Counted from the stretch's first letter, positions 53,132-63,199 are shown. The stretch: DNA of 64,000 nucleotides from Pieris napi (GCF_905475465.1 NC_062257.1:7316001-7380000), one strand, 5' to 3'. Numbers and translations are program-made. The notes: generated by a model from the letters alone, not told the origin.

Positions 53132-55210
53132 ATGGAAAATAATCAAAACAAAACCAACTTAGAAGTAGAAGGAGATGGAGATGTTACGGAGAAGAGGTGG
53201 AGTAAAGAGGAAAAGCAGGAAAGTATAGAGAAGACGAGAAAGCTGCGAGTTGTTCTGGATCGACTGCCGATCCCAGACACATCTACAGCAATTGAGGAAA
53301 GCGCAACCGCGCGGATATCTGAGCCGGATGTCGAGTCGATGGTTAGTGTGTCGTCCACGCCATCGGCGAGCCGAGTCGGGTCACTGGACCGGGAGTCATT
53401 TGGCCGTTTCTGGAGCTGCAGATCAGCTCCCAAGAGAGGTAGAGAAGAGAGTGAGGGTAGTTCCACAGACACTCCCGGCTCCAAGGACCGGAAAAAGAAA
53501 GGACGAGTCAAGCCACCCACAACGGGAGAATACGTCGGCCTCGCTGCTGAAGAAGCCTACCGTAAGGCGCAGCGAGAAGAGAAGAGAACACGCGCTGAGG
53601 CCGAGATTCTGGACTCAGTTGCGCAGGCTCGCAAGACCCGATCGACATTGTCGCTATCGGAGAATGAAGAGTGTACCCTCTATGGAGGAGACAGATCGGA
53701 CACGACAGCCACCGTCTTAAAACGGATGGAGGCCAGTCTCGAAGTGGTAACAAAAGTTGCCACTAAATCGAGCAACCTAAAAGGCGGCTTCGTTCAAGCC
53801 CTCAAACAAGCTGTACTTGACATAAGAAAGGATGCAGCTGCGCTCGCACAGAAAACGATTTCAGAAGAGACGCGTGCGCTACGCGCGGACAATGAGCGCC
53901 TCCATCGTGAAATAGAGGAGCTCAAGAAGCGAATGGAGACGCAGATGCCGGGCCTCGAAGAGATGGAAGCCCGTATCTACCGAAATCTCGGGGAAAGGCT
54001 CAATGCACGCCTTGAGGACCTGGAGCCAAGGCTCAATCCCGCGCAACGAGTCCGTCCCCCGCTCGCGGCAGATATAGCCACAAAAGGCAGAGTCGAAGCA
54101 GTTGCTTCAATTCCAGCTACTGCCCGACAGGCCTCAGAAATGAAGAAAAATAGGAAGAAGAAGAAAGCCAAAGCATCTGGCGAGAGCAGTAAGAGTGTGC
54201 CCATACCAGAAGTGCCCTCTACGTCCGCCACCGTTGCGCTCCCTACAAACCTAGGCGTTAAGAGCCGAGATGGCGAGAGCGCATGGGTTGTAGTTGGCAA
54301 ACGAGGTAAGGATGTCAATGACCTGCCGACTTCGCCGAGAGTGCGCCAGGCACGCGCTAGTTCGAAGACTAGCCCGAAGAAGAAGGCTTCACCAAAGCTC
54401 CGGGTGACACGTTCTGCAGCCGTGAGCATTACATTAGCAAAAGAGGCCGAGCAGAAGGGGCTCACCTACGCCGACATTATAAAGGAAGCGAGGCAGAAGA
54501 TCGACCTCAACGGCCTCGGCTTAGAGGCGGTCAAGTTCCGCCGTGGAGTGACCGGGGCCGCCATACTACTAATTCCCGGTACTGGGAAGGACGGCGTCGC
54601 AAACTCTCTCGCGGACAAATTAAAGGAGGTACTGCCCGCAGATAGCGTAAAAGTGGCTAGACCTCAAAAAGTTACGAGCGTCCGCATATCCGGACTAGAT
54701 GACTCAGTCACAGCCGAGGAAATCCGTCTTGCGGTATCGGCAAAAGGAGAGTGCCCCACAGATCAAATTCGGGTGAGTGGAGTCCGCCCGGACAGAAGTG
54801 GGCTCTCCGCGGCGTGGGTGACGTGCCCGATCACAGCTGCAAAGAAGCTGACCGAAGGAAGGTTGCTCGTCGGATGGGTGGCGGCGCGTGTTGCCGTCCA
54901 TATGCCCAGAGAGCTACGCTGCTACAGGTGCCTGGAGAAGGGACACGTAGCGGGCCGATGCACGGCGGAAGACCGCAGCCTACAGTGCTACAGATGCGGA
55001 ATAGCCGGCCATAAAGCGGCAGAATGCACGGGAAAGGTCCAGTGCACTATTTGTGTGGCATCCGGTAGGAAGGCCGATCATCGTTTGGGAGGTCTCTCAT
55101 GCTCGGCCCCCAAAAAGAGGATGCCTAGGAGAGTGCCCTCATCGAAGGCACCCCATCCCAACCCGAGCGGGGATAACAGTATGGAGACGGACGGGGCTGT
55201 AGTCAACTGA
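53132..55210 (+). CDS. ORF1 (gag-like) protein of element T1
   Basis: RNA-binding structural protein of the ribonucleoprotein, thought to help bring SART/TRAS elements to telomeres. The open frame extends back to 53033 (TTG), but the first ATG is at 53132, giving 692 residues. The N-terminal half is charged and low-complexity. A coiled-coil-like segment follows (EETRALRADNERLHREIEEL), then a Lys-rich linker, then a conserved C-terminal block (SVRISGLDDSVTAEEIRLAV, WVAARVAVHMP). Zinc knuckles span about 597-657: CYRCLEKGHVAGRC, CYRCGIAGHKAAEC, and a C-x2-C...H third unit. The stop TGA is one nucleotide before the ORF2 ATG. Only about half of the residues match the ORF1 at 61031. Confidence 0.9.
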   Translation: MENNQNKTNLEVEGDGDVTEKRWSKEEKQESIEKTRKLRVVLDRLPIPDTSTAIEESATARISEPDVESMVSVSSTPSASRVGSLDRESFGRFWSCRSAPKRGREESEGSSTDTPGSKDRKKKGRVKPPTTGEYVGLAAEEAYRKAQREEKRTRAEAEILDSVAQARKTRSTLSLSENEECTLYGGDRSDTTATVLKRMEASLEVVTKVATKSSNLKGGFVQALKQAVLDIRKDAAALAQKTISEETRALRADNERLHREIEELKKRMETQMPGLEEMEARIYRNLGERLNARLEDLEPRLNPAQRVRPPLAADIATKGRVEAVASIPATARQASEMKKNRKKKKAKASGESSKSVPIPEVPSTSATVALPTNLGVKSRDGESAWVVVGKRGKDVNDLPTSPRVRQARASSKTSPKKKASPKLRVTRSAAVSITLAKEAEQKGLTYADIIKEARQKIDLNGLGLEAVKFRRGVTGAAILLIPGTGKDGVANSLADKLKEVLPADSVKVARPQKVTSVRISGLDDSVTAEEIRLAVSAKGECPTDQIRVSGVRPDRSGLSAAWVTCPITAAKKLTEGRLLVGWVAARVAVHMPRELRCYRCLEKGHVAGRCTAEDRSLQCYRCGIAGHKAAECTGKVQCTICVASGRKADHRLGGLSCSAPKKRMPRRVPSSKAPHPNPSGDNSMETDGAVVN

Positions 55211-55211
55211 T

Positions 55212-58200
55212 ATGGTCTTTAATTTCCTACAGGCGAACATTAACCACTGCGCCGCCGCTCAGAATTTGCTGGTTCAGAGCGTGGCGGAGTGGTCCATAGA
55301 CGTAGGCGTCATTAGCGAACCGTACGCAGCACCTGATCGCCCAAATTGGGTCTCGGATCGCTGTGGTCTGGTCTCTATCGTTGCTGCCAGCAATTCAGAG
55401 TGCCACCTCAGGAACGTTTCGAAAGGAGACGGCTGGGTAGCAGCCAACTTGGGCCAGCAGAAAGTTGTAGCGGTTTATTTCTCTCCAAATAAACCAATCA
55501 GTGAATTCGAGTCCTTCCTGGCTAGCATGGATAGTATTGTAAGGCAAGGCGCGCCTGGCGGGGTCTTGGTTGCCGGAGACCTGAACGCGAAGTCTGCGGC
55601 GTGGGGTTCCCCAGTTAGAAATTGCCGCGGGGACGTGCTAGTAGAATGGTTGGCATCCTGCAACCTCGTCGTACTGAATGTCGGCTCGGAATGGACGTGT
55701 TGCAGAGAATCGGGAGCTTCAGTGGTGGATGTGACCTTTGCCACCCCCGCCCTTGCGTGTCGTGTACGGGATTGGAGAGTGGAGACGGGGGTGGAAACGC
55801 TCTCCGACCATCGATATATACGTTTCAGCGTTCACCCCCCCTCGTCGTCGGTGCCTCCCGTCCGGGAGGGAGCTCCGCGTGAGATAGGCCCTAGATGGGC
55901 TTTAAAAGCTTTAAACAGAGAAGACTTGGTGGTAGCAACTGTGGTGAGCTCCTGGTGTCCTGCCGCTGGAGCTCGGAGTATTGACGAGAAAGTGATCTCG
56001 CTGGAAGGGGCTTGGAAAGAGATATCGGATGCCTCGATGCCTAGATCTCAGCGTCCTACTGTTCGGAAGTATGTTTATTGGTGGAGCGCAGGTCTGAGCA
56101 GACTCCGCAAGGCATGCACTGAGGCGCGAAGACGCCTGCGAAGGTACAGAAGGAGAAGTGGAGCCATTCTCGGTGGCGACGAAGAAGCGAGGCTTCGTGC
56201 GGACTTGCAGCAAGCGAAGAGGACACTGAAGAAGGAGATCAGTGAGGCCAAGGAGCGGGCTTGGGAGGAATTCCTGTCCATTCTGGACCTCGACCCCTGG
56301 GGCCGGCCGTATAAGACGGTTATGGCAAAAATGCGTCCATGGACCCCGCCAATCACCGAGGGAATGGAGCCGTCTCTCCTGGCTAAGGTCGTAGAAACGC
56401 TTTTCCCACCGGCATCGGCAATGTCGGACACAATGAGACCCTATGCTACCAGAGACATAGAGGAGGAGGACGACGAAGCGTCGGAGGTTACAGAGGAGGA
56501 GCTGGTTGCTGCGGCGGAACGAGCTGCGCTCAAAAAGACGGCGCCAGGCCCGGACGGGGTACACGGAAAGGTCTTGGCTCTCTCCCTCCGCCACGGGCTT
56601 CTGGAAAGGTTCCGATCTCTTTTGACTGACTGTATAAAAAGAGAGTCCTTTCCACAAATATGGAAAGATGGACGCTTGGTCCTCTTAAGGAAAATCGACA
56701 AACCGGCCGACTCGCCCTCAGGCTACAGGCCGATCGTACTCTTGAACGAGGCGGGCAAAATTTTCGAGCGCATAATTTCCGTGCGCATAGGGCGCCACCT
56801 GACATCGGTTGGACCCGATCTGTCGGACTGTCAATTTGGCTTCCGGTCGAGAAGGTCCACCATGGACGCCATTGCCCGCCTCCGAGAAATCACGGAAGAA
56901 ATAACATTAAAAGGTGGCGTTGCGATCGCGGTGTCGCTCGACATCGCCAACGCGTTCAATACCATACCTTGGGAGGCGATCACTAATGGTCTCCGATACC
57001 ATGGGGTGCCCATTTATTTGAGGACACTGGTCGCCGAGTACCTGCAAGGAAGGAAAATCATATATCCCGGTAGGGATGGCTGGAGGAGACATCAGGTGCG
57101 ATGCGGTGTTCCACAGGGGTCGGTGTTAGGGCCACTGTTGTGGAACATTGGATATGACAGGGTCTTGAGGGGGGTGCTGATTCGTGGTGTGCAAGTTTTA
57201 TGCTACGCGGACGACACACTCGTCGTGGCTTCCGGCGACTCTTTTAGGGAGGCTTCCCTCAGAGCGATAGCAGGCGTTGCGCAGATAGTGGGTCGCATTC
57301 GTAGTTTGGGCTTGCGTGTCGCCCTTAAAAAATCAGAGGCCATTGCCTTCTACGGCCCCCGGAGATCTCGCCCCCCGGACGCCCAAATCGTCGTTGGAGG
57401 GGTCCCGATTGATATAGGAATGCGGCTTAAATACCTGGGCCTATTGCTTGACCCCAAATGGTCGTTCAAGAATCATTTCATAGAATTGACGCCGAAACTG
57501 GAAGCGACAGCCATGGCGCTGAGTCGCATCATGCCCAACATTGGCGGGCCGCGTGAATCGTGCCGAAAGTTATTCGCCGGTATCGTCAGAGCGAAAGCCC
57601 TATACGGCTGCCCAATATGGGCGAATGCAACGGGCCTTAACACGCAGAATAAGGCGCTGATCAGACGGACGCAACGCACGATTTCATTGCGTGTGGCAAG
57701 AGCATACCGCACCGTTTCCTTTGACGCAGTTTGTGTGATAGCAGGAACATGCCCTTGGTACCACGATGCGGTAGCACTAGCCGATGTTTACTGGAGGAGA
57801 AACCACTGGCGGGGGCGCGGAGAAGAGCCGCCCTTCGAGGTAACTAAGCAGTGGCGAACTGAATCGCACGAAGTCGCGATACGAAACTGGAGTGCCGATC
57901 TGACAAATGCAAGCGCGGGCCTGTGGACCCTCGAGGCCATACGGCCCGTCCTCAAAGAATGGCTTGACAGACGATGGGGGTCACTGAGATACCACCTGAT
58001 CCAGCTACTAACTGGACACGGATGCTTTGGCAAATACCTTTGCCAGGTGGCTCGCCGAGAGGCAAACCCCCTTTGCCACCACTGCGGGTGTCAAAATGAC
58101 ACGCCGCAGCATACTCTGGAGGAGTGTCCAGCGTGGGAGTCCGAGAGGAGCGCTCTGCTCTCCTCAATAAATGTGACCGACTTGACACTCCCAAATTTAG

Positions 58201-58370
58201 TGTCCGTCATGGTAAGGGATAGACGAGCCTGGCAGGCGGTCGAAGCCTTCGCCGAGGCTGTCCTGCAGGCGAAAGAAACCAGCGAGCGAGCCCGGGAGGC
58301 TGACCCTACGGCGCCGCCTTTAAGGAAGAAACGTACCGCGCGTAGCCGTCGCGACTTTCTGCGTCGCTGA
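55212..58370 (+). CDS. ORF2 endonuclease-reverse transcriptase of element T1
   Basis: Cuts telomeric repeats and primes reverse transcription there. 1052 residues from the ATG at 55212. AP-type endonuclease: NINHC near the start, ISEP (34-37), AGDLNAKSAAW (121-131), SDHR (198-201). RT: GPDGVHGK (446-453), SGYRPI (503-508), SLDIANAF (575-582), GVPQGSVLGPLLWN (632-645) and YADD (665-668). C-terminal LTGHGCFGKYL and CHHC...H...C (a C-x2-C-H-C type zinc motif near 955-975). No RNase H domain. The stop-start arrangement TGA-T-ATG suggests termination-reinitiation, as reported for SART1. Appears intact. Confidence 0.93.
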   Translation: MVFNFLQANINHCAAAQNLLVQSVAEWSIDVGVISEPYAAPDRPNWVSDRCGLVSIVAASNSECHLRNVSKGDGWVAANLGQQKVVAVYFSPNKPISEFESFLASMDSIVRQGAPGGVLVAGDLNAKSAAWGSPVRNCRGDVLVEWLASCNLVVLNVGSEWTCCRESGASVVDVTFATPALACRVRDWRVETGVETLSDHRYIRFSVHPPSSSVPPVREGAPREIGPRWALKALNREDLVVATVVSSWCPAAGARSIDEKVISLEGAWKEISDASMPRSQRPTVRKYVYWWSAGLSRLRKACTEARRRLRRYRRRSGAILGGDEEARLRADLQQAKRTLKKEISEAKERAWEEFLSILDLDPWGRPYKTVMAKMRPWTPPITEGMEPSLLAKVVETLFPPASAMSDTMRPYATRDIEEEDDEASEVTEEELVAAAERAALKKTAPGPDGVHGKVLALSLRHGLLERFRSLLTDCIKRESFPQIWKDGRLVLLRKIDKPADSPSGYRPIVLLNEAGKIFERIISVRIGRHLTSVGPDLSDCQFGFRSRRSTMDAIARLREITEEITLKGGVAIAVSLDIANAFNTIPWEAITNGLRYHGVPIYLRTLVAEYLQGRKIIYPGRDGWRRHQVRCGVPQGSVLGPLLWNIGYDRVLRGVLIRGVQVLCYADDTLVVASGDSFREASLRAIAGVAQIVGRIRSLGLRVALKKSEAIAFYGPRRSRPPDAQIVVGGVPIDIGMRLKYLGLLLDPKWSFKNHFIELTPKLEATAMALSRIMPNIGGPRESCRKLFAGIVRAKALYGCPIWANATGLNTQNKALIRRTQRTISLRVARAYRTVSFDAVCVIAGTCPWYHDAVALADVYWRRNHWRGRGEEPPFEVTKQWRTESHEVAIRNWSADLTNASAGLWTLEAIRPVLKEWLDRRWGSLRYHLIQLLTGHGCFGKYLCQVARREANPLCHHCGCQNDTPQHTLEECPAWESERSALLSSINVTDLTLPNLVSVMVRDRRAWQAVEAFAEAVLQAKETSERAREADPTAPPLRKKRTARSRRDFLRR

Positions 58371-58507
58371 CGTCATACAGAGATATATAGGGCTTTTTAT
58401 TAGGAGTGCTGCGCGCTAATTGGCGCCACGCAGCATGCGCAAGCTGGAAAGTGGGTTCAGGCCTGAAAAGGCTATTACCACGACCCAGCTACAGACACGC
58501 TACGGAT

Positions 58508-58617
58508 TGGGCCCTGGTGGTTTTAGTGGGTATGGGGTCATCGCTTTTTATGACCTTGACCCCCACACTCCCCGCGCCACTGCGCCAGGCGCGGGGGCCC
58601 GTAAGCGGGTTTCCCCA

Positions 58618-58620
<3 letters not shown>
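58508..58620 (+). promoter_or_regulatory. Conserved 3'-UTR terminus of element T1
   Basis: The last ~113 nt before the A-tail match 60128-60247 almost base for base. It contains a GGTCAT/ATGACC hairpin and GC-rich inverted segments (gcgcca...ggcgc). In R1-type elements the 3' UTR is the part the RT recognises; that role here is inferred. Confidence 0.7.
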
Positions 58621-58674
<54 letters not shown>

Positions 58675-58676
<2 letters not shown>

Positions 58677-58699
58677 TTAGGTTAGGTTAGGTTAGGTTA
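58675..58699 (+). repeat. (TTAGG)n block 3, 25 bp
   Basis: Five GGTTA units directly after the 54-nt A-tail and directly before a 5'-truncated element. Confidence 0.97.
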
Positions 58700-59998
58700 C
58701 CATTATATCTCCAAAGGCTTGTAGAGTCGTACCTCCTTAATCGTAAAATTGTGTTTCCTGGTAGGGATGCTTGGAGAGGCTACCGAGTCACATGCGGTGT
58801 GCCACAGGGTTCCGTTCTCGGGCCTCTGCTGTGGAACATGGGCTATAATCGTGTTTTTCAAGCATCGTTGCCCTTAGGTGTTCGGGTGATCTGTTACGCC
58901 GATGATACCTTGGTTGTGGCATCTGGCGGTACCTACGTCGAGGCGAGTCGTCGAGTGACTGCTGGGGTAGCTCAAGTCGTGGCGCAGATAAGACACCTCG
59001 GCCTGCGTGTCGCACTGGAGAAGTCCGAAGCGATCTGTTTCCACGGCCCAAGGCGAGCGCCTCCAGCGGGAGCGCACATCGTCGTTGCAGGAGTGTCCAT
59101 TGAGGTAGGAAAGTCCTTGAAGTATTTGGGCCTGGTACTAGATTCCCGGTGGACATTTCGATCGCACTTCGCGGCACTTGCCCCGAAGCTCACCGCCACG
59201 TCATTGGCTCTCAGCCGGATTATGCCGAATCTAGGCGGGCCGAGTGAGGGTTGTCGCCGACTCTTTTCCGGCGTTCTTAAATCCCAAGCCCTGTACGGGT
59301 GCCCTGTATGGGCTGATAGGTTGTCCCGGCAAAACAAACACATTCTCAGGCGAGCCCAAAAATCAATAATGATCAGGGTTGCGCGGGCGTATCGCACGGT
59401 GTCATACGATGCTGTGTGTTTGATCGCAGGTTCCGCGCCCTGGCACCTCGAAGCTACCGCTTTGGCTGACGTCTATTGGCGCAGGGCTGATGCACGCGAA
59501 GCGGGAACTGAACCAGCCACTGAGACCATACGCTCCTGGCGCCTGGACGCCGGCCAGCGCGTGATACTAGATTGGAGGGCCGAGTTGGACGGTGCACAAA
59601 TGGGACGGAATACGGTAAATGCGATCTTGCCCGTCCTGAACGAGTGGCTGGAGAAGAAGCGTGGTCCTTTGACTTTTCGTCTGGTGCAGGTCATATCAGG
59701 ACACGGCTGTTTTGGCAAATACCTCCACCGCATCAGACGGGAACTGACCTCTGCGTGTCACCATTGCCAGGAACTTGTTGACGATGCCGCACACACATTA
59801 GCGGCTTGTCCGGCGTGGGCGGAAGAAAGGCGCAACCTGGTTGCAGCCTTTGGGACAGATCTGAGCCTTTCTACAATAATAAAGAAGGCTGTGGCCGATT
59901 TAGAGAAGTGGACAGTTTTATCCACATACTGTGGCGTGGTAATGCGGTGTAAAGAGCAAGCCGAGAGGGCCCGGGAAGTCCATGTGGAGTCCTCTTAA
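58700..59998 (+). pseudogene. ORF2 fragment of element T2: RT palm to C-terminus
   Basis: The frame is open from the junction: PLYLQRLVESYL, then GVPQGSVLGPLLWN, YADDTLVVASG, SLKYLGLVLDSRW, SRIMPNLGG, and a C-terminal SGHGCFGKYL with C-x2-C...H...C. About 432 codons, no ATG at the left edge (first start-like codon GTG at 58751). No internal stop, so truncation at insertion is recent or the frame is still unmutated. By eye about 60% identical to the T1 protein over the shared part. Confidence 0.88.
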
Positions 59999-60127
59999 AA
60001 TTGTAATTATGTGTGTGTATATGTATATAAATATAACCCTATTATGAGAGTCGCGTAAGCGGCATTCGCTGGACGGGGCGCGGTGAAAAGGCCTAGCTGT
60101 TACCCGCCCTCGTCCCATAGCGAACAG

Positions 60128-60247
60128 TGGGCCCTGGTGGTTTTAGTGGGTATGGGGTCATCGCTTTATGACCTTGACCCCCACACTCCCCGCGCCATTG
60201 AACAATTTGCCCAGGCGCGGGCGCCCGTAATCGGGTTTCCCCAGGAT
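60128..60247 (+). promoter_or_regulatory. Conserved 3'-UTR terminus of element T2
   Basis: Counterpart of 58508-58620. Differences are a few indels (cgcttt versus cgcttttt in a loop, and a 'ttgaacaatt' insertion), with the GGTCAT/ATGACC stem kept. Confidence 0.7.
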
Positions 60248-60261
60248 AAAAAAAAAAAAAA

Positions 60262-60355
60262 GGTTAGGTTAGGTTAGGTTAGGTTAGGTTAGGTTAGGTT
60301 AGGTTAGGTTAGGTTAGGTTAGGTTAGGTTAGGTTAGGTTAGGTTAGGTTAGGTT
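60262..60355 (+). repeat. (TTAGG)n block 4, 94 bp
   Basis: About 19 perfect GGTTA units between the A-tail of T2 and the C run of T3. Confidence 0.97.
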
Positions 60356-61030
60356 CCCCCCCTCCGCGGATGGATTTACCCGCGGCTCCTAGGCTTGTCG
60401 TGCCGGGGGGGCCCAGTACCTGGAGCGACCGCAGCAATGCCGTCGTAAAGGGGAAGCAAATAAGGAGTTTATACAGGCTGGCCTTTATCTTGGAGGCCAG
60501 TCTCTGGAGAGGGCATCAGCGCCCAGCGGAGATGAGTCCGCTAGTCCCTGGCAAGCTGGAGAGATCACCTGATCTCAAAGGTGAGGCTGAGGGACCTTTG
60601 CTTTGACCTGGGCCTTGGCTGCTCTCGACTCTTTCTTTCTCAAGAAACATGCGAGATGCTGTGTAGATGTATGTATGTTCTGTTTTCTGGGGGGCAAAAC
60701 AGCATTCTTTGGTGATATGGTCAGCGTATGGTGGAGGACGCTCGACGCACGATTGGAGGAGAGGCCTTACTGGGCAATAAGAGGAAGGAAACCTTGATAC
60801 AAAAATCCCCTAACGTTCGGCGCTGATGAGCGTGGCGTCGGACACCTAATCCCCTCTTTATGAGGAATTGAGGTCGTTGGCGGGCAGGTCAATGCCTAGC
60901 GCCAAAAAACGCGTCCCCGGATCCCTCCGGAGTGACGGCGAGGACTCGCTACAGCTTGGGCTCTCGGCTGTGGTACATGGGTCTTTAAGAGGGCCACAGG
61001 GGAGCGACCCCTGTTTAAATAAAAGCAAGC
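60356..61030 (+). promoter_or_regulatory. 5' leader of element T3
   Basis: The first ~250 nt match T1 with about seven substitutions, two sets of which fall in the loops of the AGCGGA/TCCGCT (60525-60542) and GAGATC/GATCTC (60561-60576) hairpins. After about 60605 the leaders diverge and share only patches ('gctgctctcgactctttctt'). An upstream ATG frame at 60370-60606 is shared with T1 at its start. Confidence 0.65.
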
Positions 61031-63199
61031 ATGAGTTTTAATACACGTTTAACTACCCCAGGTGGGTTAAATCCCACCCATGGCGATGCCATGGCTAAGC
61101 CCCACCGTACTCTGGGGGGGGGCAAAACTCATGAGAAAGAGAAGGAGGAGAGAGGTGTAGGATGTGAAGATGTGAAGGAGAATGAAAGGGATGAGAGCGA
61201 GATGTCCAACCGGAGTACGCCTGTCCCTCTCAAAGAGTGTAGAGTGGTCTTGGTGCGAACTCCACTACCCTCATCGAGTCCAAATAACATCATAGTAGAC
61301 CGAGAAGTTGAGGCTATTACTGATATCGAAACAAATATGGGACGACAAATGATGGAGGCCAGTCTGGAGACGAGTTGTGAGATGCTCAGCGCTGACGCGT
61401 CGTATGCCTCCATCAACTCACCACATGTACAAGGACGACCGGCGCGATTCTTTCGTCGGAAAAGAAGGAAGGCGGAATGTAGTTCTAGCGACACTGGAAC
61501 CCCTCACTCGACGAGAAAGTCCCGGGCTGCCTTAACTAAACTCCAACGAGTAGAACGGGAGAAGAGGACTGAAGCGGAATTGCTAGAGGCGACTCCCAGT
61601 CCCCCAACAAAAATAAGTAGCATAGCGCAAACGGAACGGCTCGCTGACCCAAAGGTGAGGATTGAGGCCAGCCTCGCCGCCGTGGATAAAGTCGCCCGAA
61701 ATTCGAGCAACCTAAAGGGCACCTTTGTGGCAGCGCTTAAACAGGCGGTAACCTCAATTCGCAGAGACGCCGAAGAGCTAGCTGACCGTACAGTCAGTGA
61801 TGAGACGAGGGCTCTCCGAAACGAAAATGAGAGGCTTCGTGGACAGGTGGAAGCACTTCAAAAAGAAATGGCTGAGTTGAGAACCCTGATCCAAGAGTGT
61901 TCCAGGAAACCGGTGCATAAAGAGCAACCACGGAAATCCTCACCATCTCCGCAGCTACCACAACTTTTGGCCGAGCTCGAAGGTCGTTTAATGAGACAAA
62001 TGGGCGAATGTCTTAGTGCGAGACTCGCCAACCTGGAGCCTCGCCTAAATGCGGAACCAAAAATTCGACCACCATTAGCAGCGGATCCGATTCCAACTGG
62101 AGACTCTACGCCAAAGAGCATAGGAGGAGACTCGCTAGAGCAGAAGCGGAAACCTAGGAAAGGAAAGAAAATGCGGGCACTTGATGCTAACAATGCACCC
62201 GATGCCCTAAGTGCGCAGATTCCACCAACCCAGAGCAACCTGGAGGCCACTGGCGACCAGGAGTGGAAAACAGTGACCAGGAAGCGCAAACAGGCCAAGA
62301 AGGGGAACGCAACTAGCAAGGATACCCCAACCGCTAGCATCGTAAAGCCCGCAGCTACGACCGTTCAACGGCCACGAGTAAAGCTGAAGGCCCCAAGATC
62401 TACGGCCGTTGTACTCACGATCACCGAGAAGGAACAGGATATGTCTTACGCCTCCGTACTACGGGAGGCAAAGGAAAAAATTTGTTTGAGTGATCTGGGC
62501 ATTGAAGCCGTCAAGTTTAAGCGGGCGGCGACGGGAGCGGTGATCCTAGAGCTACCTGGATCACATAGTGGAGACAAGGCCGATGCCCTTGCCAGGAAAT
62601 TGAAGGATGTCTGTCCTAGCGGGGTGAACGTGTCGCGACCTGAAAAGTGTGCCGAGGTTCGAGTGGCTGGCCTTGATGACTCAGTCACGTCAGATGATAT
62701 CAAAATAGCTATAGCGGAGAAGGGTGGCTGTAACCGGGAGCTAATAACGGTGAGTGAGGTGCGGCCGGACAGGACTGGTTTGTTTGGGGCCTGGGTCCGT
62801 TGTCCGATCCTTGCGGCTAAACAAATTTCTAAGGGTCGACTTCTCATAGGCTGGGTCGCAGCTAGGGTCACCATTCTGGAGCGGAGAGAGATAAGGTGTT
62901 ACCGGTGCCTTCAAAACGGGCACGTAGCCAGCAGGTGCACATTTGGTACAGATCGTAGCGGTCTCTGCTACCGCTGCGCACAACCAGGTCACAGGGCCGC
63001 GACTTGCGTGGGCAAACTCATGTGCGTCCTTTGCCAAGAAGCGGGCCGAAAGGCTGACCATCGGCTGGGGAGTGCTAAATGTCCGGCCCCTAGCGCCAAA
63101 GTTGCAAGAAGAGAGAGGCCGCGGCACAACAACGTTCCGACCGAGTCTCCCCCACCGGACGGGGAACCAATGCACTTAGATGGAAGCGTGAATGCCTAG
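61031..63199 (+). CDS. ORF1 (gag-like) protein of element T3
   Basis: 722 residues from an ATG; same role as the T1 ORF1. Charged N-terminus, coiled-coil-like ETRALRNENERLRGQVEALQ, Lys-rich middle, conserved GLDDSVTSDDIKIAI and GWVAARVTI block, and three zinc knuckles at about 623-684 (CYRCLQNGHVASRC, CYRCAQPGHRAATC, then C-x2-C with HRLG...C). Its C-terminal third is recognisably related to T1, but the N-terminal half barely aligns. The last eight nucleotides overlap the ORF2 start. Confidence 0.9.
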   Translation: MSFNTRLTTPGGLNPTHGDAMAKPHRTLGGGKTHEKEKEERGVGCEDVKENERDESEMSNRSTPVPLKECRVVLVRTPLPSSSPNNIIVDREVEAITDIETNMGRQMMEASLETSCEMLSADASYASINSPHVQGRPARFFRRKRRKAECSSSDTGTPHSTRKSRAALTKLQRVEREKRTEAELLEATPSPPTKISSIAQTERLADPKVRIEASLAAVDKVARNSSNLKGTFVAALKQAVTSIRRDAEELADRTVSDETRALRNENERLRGQVEALQKEMAELRTLIQECSRKPVHKEQPRKSSPSPQLPQLLAELEGRLMRQMGECLSARLANLEPRLNAEPKIRPPLAADPIPTGDSTPKSIGGDSLEQKRKPRKGKKMRALDANNAPDALSAQIPPTQSNLEATGDQEWKTVTRKRKQAKKGNATSKDTPTASIVKPAATTVQRPRVKLKAPRSTAVVLTITEKEQDMSYASVLREAKEKICLSDLGIEAVKFKRAATGAVILELPGSHSGDKADALARKLKDVCPSGVNVSRPEKCAEVRVAGLDDSVTSDDIKIAIAEKGGCNRELITVSEVRPDRTGLFGAWVRCPILAAKQISKGRLLIGWVAARVTILERREIRCYRCLQNGHVASRCTFGTDRSGLCYRCAQPGHRAATCVGKLMCVLCQEAGRKADHRLGSAKCPAPSAKVARRERPRHNNVPTESPPPDGEPMHLDGSVNA

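Larger units (their letters stand above)
52290..58674 (+). mobile_element. Full-length SART/TRAS-type telomeric retrotransposon (element T1)
   Basis: R1-clade two-ORF element of 6385 bp including a 54-nt A-tail (58621-58674), inserted exactly between TTAGG units. It starts CCCCCCTCCGCGG right after GGTT. ORF1 is 53132-55210 and ORF2 is 55212-58370. Size, ORF lengths and tight ORF coupling fit SART1-like elements best; TRAS-like remains possible. Both ORFs are uninterrupted, so it may be a recent insertion. Confidence 0.9.
58700..60261 (+). mobile_element. 5'-truncated SART/TRAS-type element (T2)
   Basis: Begins inside the RT region right after GGTTA and ends with a 14-nt A-tail (60248-60261) followed by GGTTAGG. 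Lacks 5' UTR, ORF1 and endonuclease. The 3'-terminal ~120 nt match T1. Confidence 0.9.

Noticed and set aside
52781..53146. Antisense frames across the telomeric elements
   Set aside because: They are shadows of the GC-rich sense ORFs and leaders, with no independent motif.
58621..58680. Poly-lysine coding frame through the A-tail
   Set aside because: It is the retrotransposon A-tail read as codons.
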